Assembly (NCBI GenBank): GCA_003503355.1
Contig: DOCS01000031.1
Location: forward strand, 1-9,269
Direction: 5' to 3'
DNA length: 9,269 nt
Source of the DNA: Opitutia bacterium
Lineage (GTDB): Bacteria; Verrucomicrobiota; Verrucomicrobiia; Opitutales; Coraliomargaritaceae
This document shows positions 7,011 through 9,269 of this stretch, one piece after another. The position numbers were made by a program, and so were the translations under genes. The notes under the pieces were generated by a model. It worked only from the letters and a program-made list of their open reading frames with translations. It was not told the origin of the DNA and made no database searches. How positions within the stretch are numbered: position 1 is the stretch's first letter; the number at the start of each line of letters is the position of its first letter.

Positions 7011-7861
7011 GTTGCCGGACGCACTTGATTGTTGGGCGTGTGTCCAACTTGCCGACAGTGTGGTCCAACATGCTGTGTGCATGGTTGTTGGCGGGCGCCA
7101 GTTCGCTGAGCACCTTATCGATCCTGCTTTTGGCTGGCTCCACCTTATATACCGGGGGGATGTATTTAAATGACTACGCCGATGTAGACTTTGATCGAGT
7201 GCATGCCCCCGAGCGCCCGATTCCAGCCGGGTTGGTTTCGCGTTTCGAGGTATTACTCGGCGCGGTTGTGTTGTTTGCCATCGGGCTCGCAGCGGCAGCC
7301 TGTGTGAGCCTACCTTCGCTTGGCTGTGCGCTCGTGCTGTTGATGTGTATTCTGGCGTATACCTACGTACATAAACGATCGAACATTGGGCCGTTGTTTA
7401 TGGCCGCCTGCCGTGCGTTGCTGTATGTGTGGGTGGCTGTTGGAGTTGCGAATACGATTGCGGTTGAAATCGCCATGTTAGCCGGGGTGTTGTATAGTTA
7501 CATCTTGGGATTGAGCTACCTTGCGCGTGCGCTAACGCTGCGACGCTGGTTGTTTTATGTGGCAGCAGCGATGATTGTAATCCCTGTAGTAGGCCTTTCG
7601 TTATCTGCGGCAAATGGCAATGCGCTAGTCGTGTGCGGGGGCCTCGCCCTGCTACTTTGCTGGCTTGGCTATAGTTTCTCTCTTTTGCTGCAAAGTCCGC
7701 CTAAAATCAGTTTGTGTATCGGTGCGCTTTTGTCGGGAATTATAGTGGTCGATTTACTTGCGGTGCTCATGTGGGCGCCACTGAATCTTGCCGTGGCGCT
7801 GGTATTTATTATTTTATTTCTGATGACCCGACTGACGCAAAAATATATCCCTGCGACCTAA
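7007..7861 (+). CDS. eboC: EboC, UbiA-family membrane prenyltransferase
   Basis: This 284-aa integral membrane protein of the UbiA superfamily is predicted to transfer an isoprenoid chain from a diphosphate donor to an acceptor. The N-terminus has the family opening LIVGRVSNLPTVWSN. The first Asp-rich site is N55-D56-Y-A-D59-V-D61-F-D63, followed by H-A-P-E-R-P-I-P-A-G; this motif binds Mg and the diphosphate. Long hydrophobic stretches follow, about eight or nine membrane spans by eye. The second Asp-rich motif of classical UbiA enzymes is not evident: AYTYVHKRSNIGPLFMA (about 117-133) and YILGLSYLARALTL occupy that half of the protein. The ATG at 7007 is chosen over an in-frame ATG at 6947 because it gives the ATGA overlap with eboE and a normal N-terminus; the longer form adds 20 residues unlike the family. 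Its stop shares one base with the eboD start (TAATG). The acceptor is probably the product of the other ebo enzymes. Confidence 0.9.
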   Translation: MSCRTHLIVGRVSNLPTVWSNMLCAWLLAGASSLSTLSILLLAGSTLYTGGMYLNDYADVDFDRVHAPERPIPAGLVSRFEVLLGAVVLFAIGLAAAACVSLPSLGCALVLLMCILAYTYVHKRSNIGPLFMAACRALLYVWVAVGVANTIAVEIAMLAGVLYSYILGLSYLARALTLRRWLFYVAAAMIVIPVVGLSLSAANGNALVVCGGLALLLCWLGYSFSLLLQSPPKISLCIGALLSGIIVVDLLAVLMWAPLNLAVALVFIILFLMTRLTQKYIPAT

Positions 7862-9051
7862 TGCCTGACACATCCACATGTATTGAGGAAACATTCACCG
7901 TGCCACATCGGCTCCGTGTTTATTTTACACGTGCTGTATTTTCGTGTGAAAATAATTTGCTGGCTGCTTTAATCGCAAAACCTGAAGGGGCCAATGCCGC
8001 TAAAGTTCTAATGGTGTGTGATGCAAATACGGTGGATTGCCAGTCGCAATTCCAGGCGGAAGTTGCGCGCTATTTGAACACTCAGGTCGGTGACGTCGCA
8101 TTTACTTATCTAGCGCTGCCTGGCGGCGAAGTGGTCAAAAACGAGACGCATTACCTGACTCAGCTCTATGATGCAATCGAGTCGAATCAGCTATGTCGGC
8201 ATAGTTACATCATCGCAGTCGGTGGAGGCGCCTTGCTTGATCTGGTTGGGTATGCGGCCGCAACGGCACATCGGGGGATTCGTTTGATTCGTATGCCAAC
8301 CACCACTCTCAGCCAAGGAGATGGTGGCGTTGGCGTGAAGAATAGTGTCAATGCGTACGGCAAGAAGAATTTCATCGGATCCTTTGCCGTGCCACATGCG
8401 GTCATTAACGATTATGCTTTCCTAGATGCGTTGCCTGAACGGCAAATGCGCGATGGTTATATTGAAGCACTAAAGGTCGGTTTAATTCGAGACCGGGACT
8501 TCGTTGAATGGATTGAGGCGCATGCCGATGCACTTGTGTTGCGTGATCCTAGCGCGGTCGAGCGCCTGATTGAACGCTCGGCGCAACATCATGTGAATCA
8601 TATCGTGCAGGGCGGTGATCCTTTTGAAGTGGGGTCGTCACGCCCGTTGGACTTTGGTCATTGGGTCGCCCACAAGTTAGAGCAAATGAGTGCGTTTCAC
8701 ATTAGTCATGGCGAGGCAGTTGCGTGCGGCATAGCGTTGGACACCTTGTATTCAGCCAAATCCGGGACCTTGCCGCTCGCCGATGCAGAAAGGATCCTGA
8801 AGGTCATACAGCAACTAGGTTTTTCAATTTATTACCCGGAACTAGCGGCAACGGATTCTCAGGGCCGTTTGATAGTCATGCAGGGGCTATATGAATTCCG
8901 CGAGCACCTCGGCGGTCAATTGACGATCTGTTTATTGAAAGCGATTGGCTTGGGCTACGACGCACACGAAATCAATGCGGAATGGATCCAAGAATGTATT
9001 GAATCACTCCATCGTTATTCTGCGACGTCGAAGCAGACTGTAAGCAGATGA
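7861..9051 (+). CDS. eboD: EboD, 3-dehydroquinate synthase-like sugar-phosphate cyclase
   Basis: This 396-aa enzyme belongs to the NAD- and metal-dependent sugar-phosphate cyclase superfamily, whose best-known member is AroB. The visible motifs are G121-G-G-A-L-L-D127 for NAD, PTTTLSQGDGGVGVKNSVN (146-164) with D154 and K160, and G-K-K-N-F-I-G (167-173). The metal ligands are E202 (GYIEALKVG), H267 (LDFGHW) and H283 (SHGEA). H271 in the same helix as H267 and K205 are also kept. So the core machinery for cyclising a C7-type sugar phosphate is intact. It differs from AroB at LDFGHW in place of the usual LNFGHT, and it sits in an ebo operon with no shikimate genes, so a different substrate is likely. 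The ATG at 7861 overlaps the eboC stop; an in-frame ATG at 7714 lies deep in eboC and adds unrelated sequence. The stop overlaps eboF in ATGA (9048-9051). Confidence 0.9.
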   Translation: MPDTSTCIEETFTVPHRLRVYFTRAVFSCENNLLAALIAKPEGANAAKVLMVCDANTVDCQSQFQAEVARYLNTQVGDVAFTYLALPGGEVVKNETHYLTQLYDAIESNQLCRHSYIIAVGGGALLDLVGYAAATAHRGIRLIRMPTTTLSQGDGGVGVKNSVNAYGKKNFIGSFAVPHAVINDYAFLDALPERQMRDGYIEALKVGLIRDRDFVEWIEAHADALVLRDPSAVERLIERSAQHHVNHIVQGGDPFEVGSSRPLDFGHWVAHKLEQMSAFHISHGEAVACGIALDTLYSAKSGTLPLADAERILKVIQQLGFSIYYPELAATDSQGRLIVMQGLYEFREHLGGQLTICLLKAIGLGYDAHEINAEWIQECIESLHRYSATSKQTVSR

Positions 9052-9269
9052 ACCGGACCGTTGTTTTAAATGTAGTTGGTCTGACTCGATCATTGATCGG
9101 CGAAGAGATGCCAGCGATTCGTAAATTGATCGAGCGAGGGAGTTGCCACTCGGTGAAGCCATCGTTTCCGGCAGTAACGTGCACCGCTCAGTCAACTTAC
9201 TTAACAGGTCAAAAACCGGAGGTGCATGGCATCGTGGGCAATGGCTGGTACGACCGCGAGAGTGCGGAA
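9048..9269 (+). CDS. eboF: EboF, alkaline-phosphatase superfamily protein (5' part, cut by window end)
   Basis: The first 74 codons of a phosphodiesterase/nucleotide pyrophosphatase-like protein of the alkaline phosphatase superfamily are present; the rest lies beyond position 9269. The N-terminal strand VVLNVVGLT (5-13) is followed by a helix with MPAIRKLIERG. Then comes the family signature S-F-P-A-V-T44-C-T-A-Q-S-T-Y-L-T-G and H-G-I-V-G-N-G-W-Y. T44 is the likely nucleophile, in the position of the Thr of nucleotide pyrophosphatases. The first metal-binding Asp of that family, normally next to the Gly in the first strand, is not seen; Asn8 and Val10 occupy this stretch. There is no signal peptide, so the protein should be cytoplasmic. 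The start overlaps the eboD stop in ATGA. It probably removes a phosphate or nucleotide from a pathway intermediate, which is inference from the family. Confidence 0.85.
   Translation, partial: MNRTVVLNVVGLTRSLIGEEMPAIRKLIERGSCHSVKPSFPAVTCTAQSTYLTGQKPEVHGIVGNGWYDRESAE

Noticed and set aside
7714..7860. Longer eboD from the upstream ATG
   Set aside because: The extension runs inside the last membrane spans of eboC and has no cyclase similarity; ATG 7861 overlaps the eboC stop.
7861..9051. Shikimate-pathway AroB
   Set aside because: The gene lies inside an ebo operon without shikimate genes and carries the LDFGHW variant.
1..9269. CRISPR arrays, insertion sequences, tRNA or rRNA genes, phage genes
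   Set aside because: No repeat-spacer pattern, transposase, cloverleaf or ribosomal RNA sequence was seen on reading the window.

Overview
The window reads as chromosomal DNA from a marine or polysaccharide-degrading bacterium of the Planctomycetes-Verrucomicrobia group, most likely Verrucomicrobia (Opitutales-like). This rests on a secreted ThuA-domain protein paired with a very large secreted c-type cytochrome/beta-propeller protein, a combination typical of that group, and on most start codons lacking a Shine-Dalgarno sequence. The species cannot be named from the sequence alone. All recognised genes are on the + strand.

Layout. (1) Positions 1-524 hold the decayed remains of a ribulokinase (araB) gene. 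An internal deletion joins its N-terminal region to its C-terminal region, and in-frame stops and a frameshift follow. (2) Positions 525-589 are a short AT-rich gap with a small inverted repeat and an orphan AGGAG. (3) Positions 590-4687 carry two exported proteins 21 bp apart: a ThuA-like protein (343 aa) and a 1014-aa protein with a cytochrome c motif, a beta-propeller and a C-terminal beta domain. They probably act together on carbohydrate outside the cytoplasmic membrane. (4) Positions 4688-4741 are a gap with two small hairpins, the second ending two bases before the next start codon. (5) From 4742 to the window end is a tightly packed operon matching the ebo cluster: an 88-aa protein of unknown function, EboB (TatD-like metal hydrolase), EboE (TIM-barrel protein), EboC (UbiA-type prenyltransferase), EboD (3-dehydroquinate synthase-like cyclase) and the first 74 codons of EboF (alkaline phosphatase superfamily). 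Every junction inside this operon overlaps by 1 or 4 bases (TAATG or ATGA), so the genes are almost certainly co-transcribed and translationally coupled.

How the genes work together. The ebo proteins make up a cyclase, a membrane prenyltransferase, a putative isomerase/epimerase, a metal hydrolase and a phosphoesterase. That set suggests building a cyclic sugar-derived head group, attaching it to an isoprenoid carrier in the membrane and trimming it by dephosphorylation or hydrolysis. Work in cyanobacteria links the cluster to moving a secondary-metabolite precursor to the periplasm, but the molecule it makes is not established. The most unusual point here is that the slot before eboB holds a short 88-aa protein that I cannot match to EboA.
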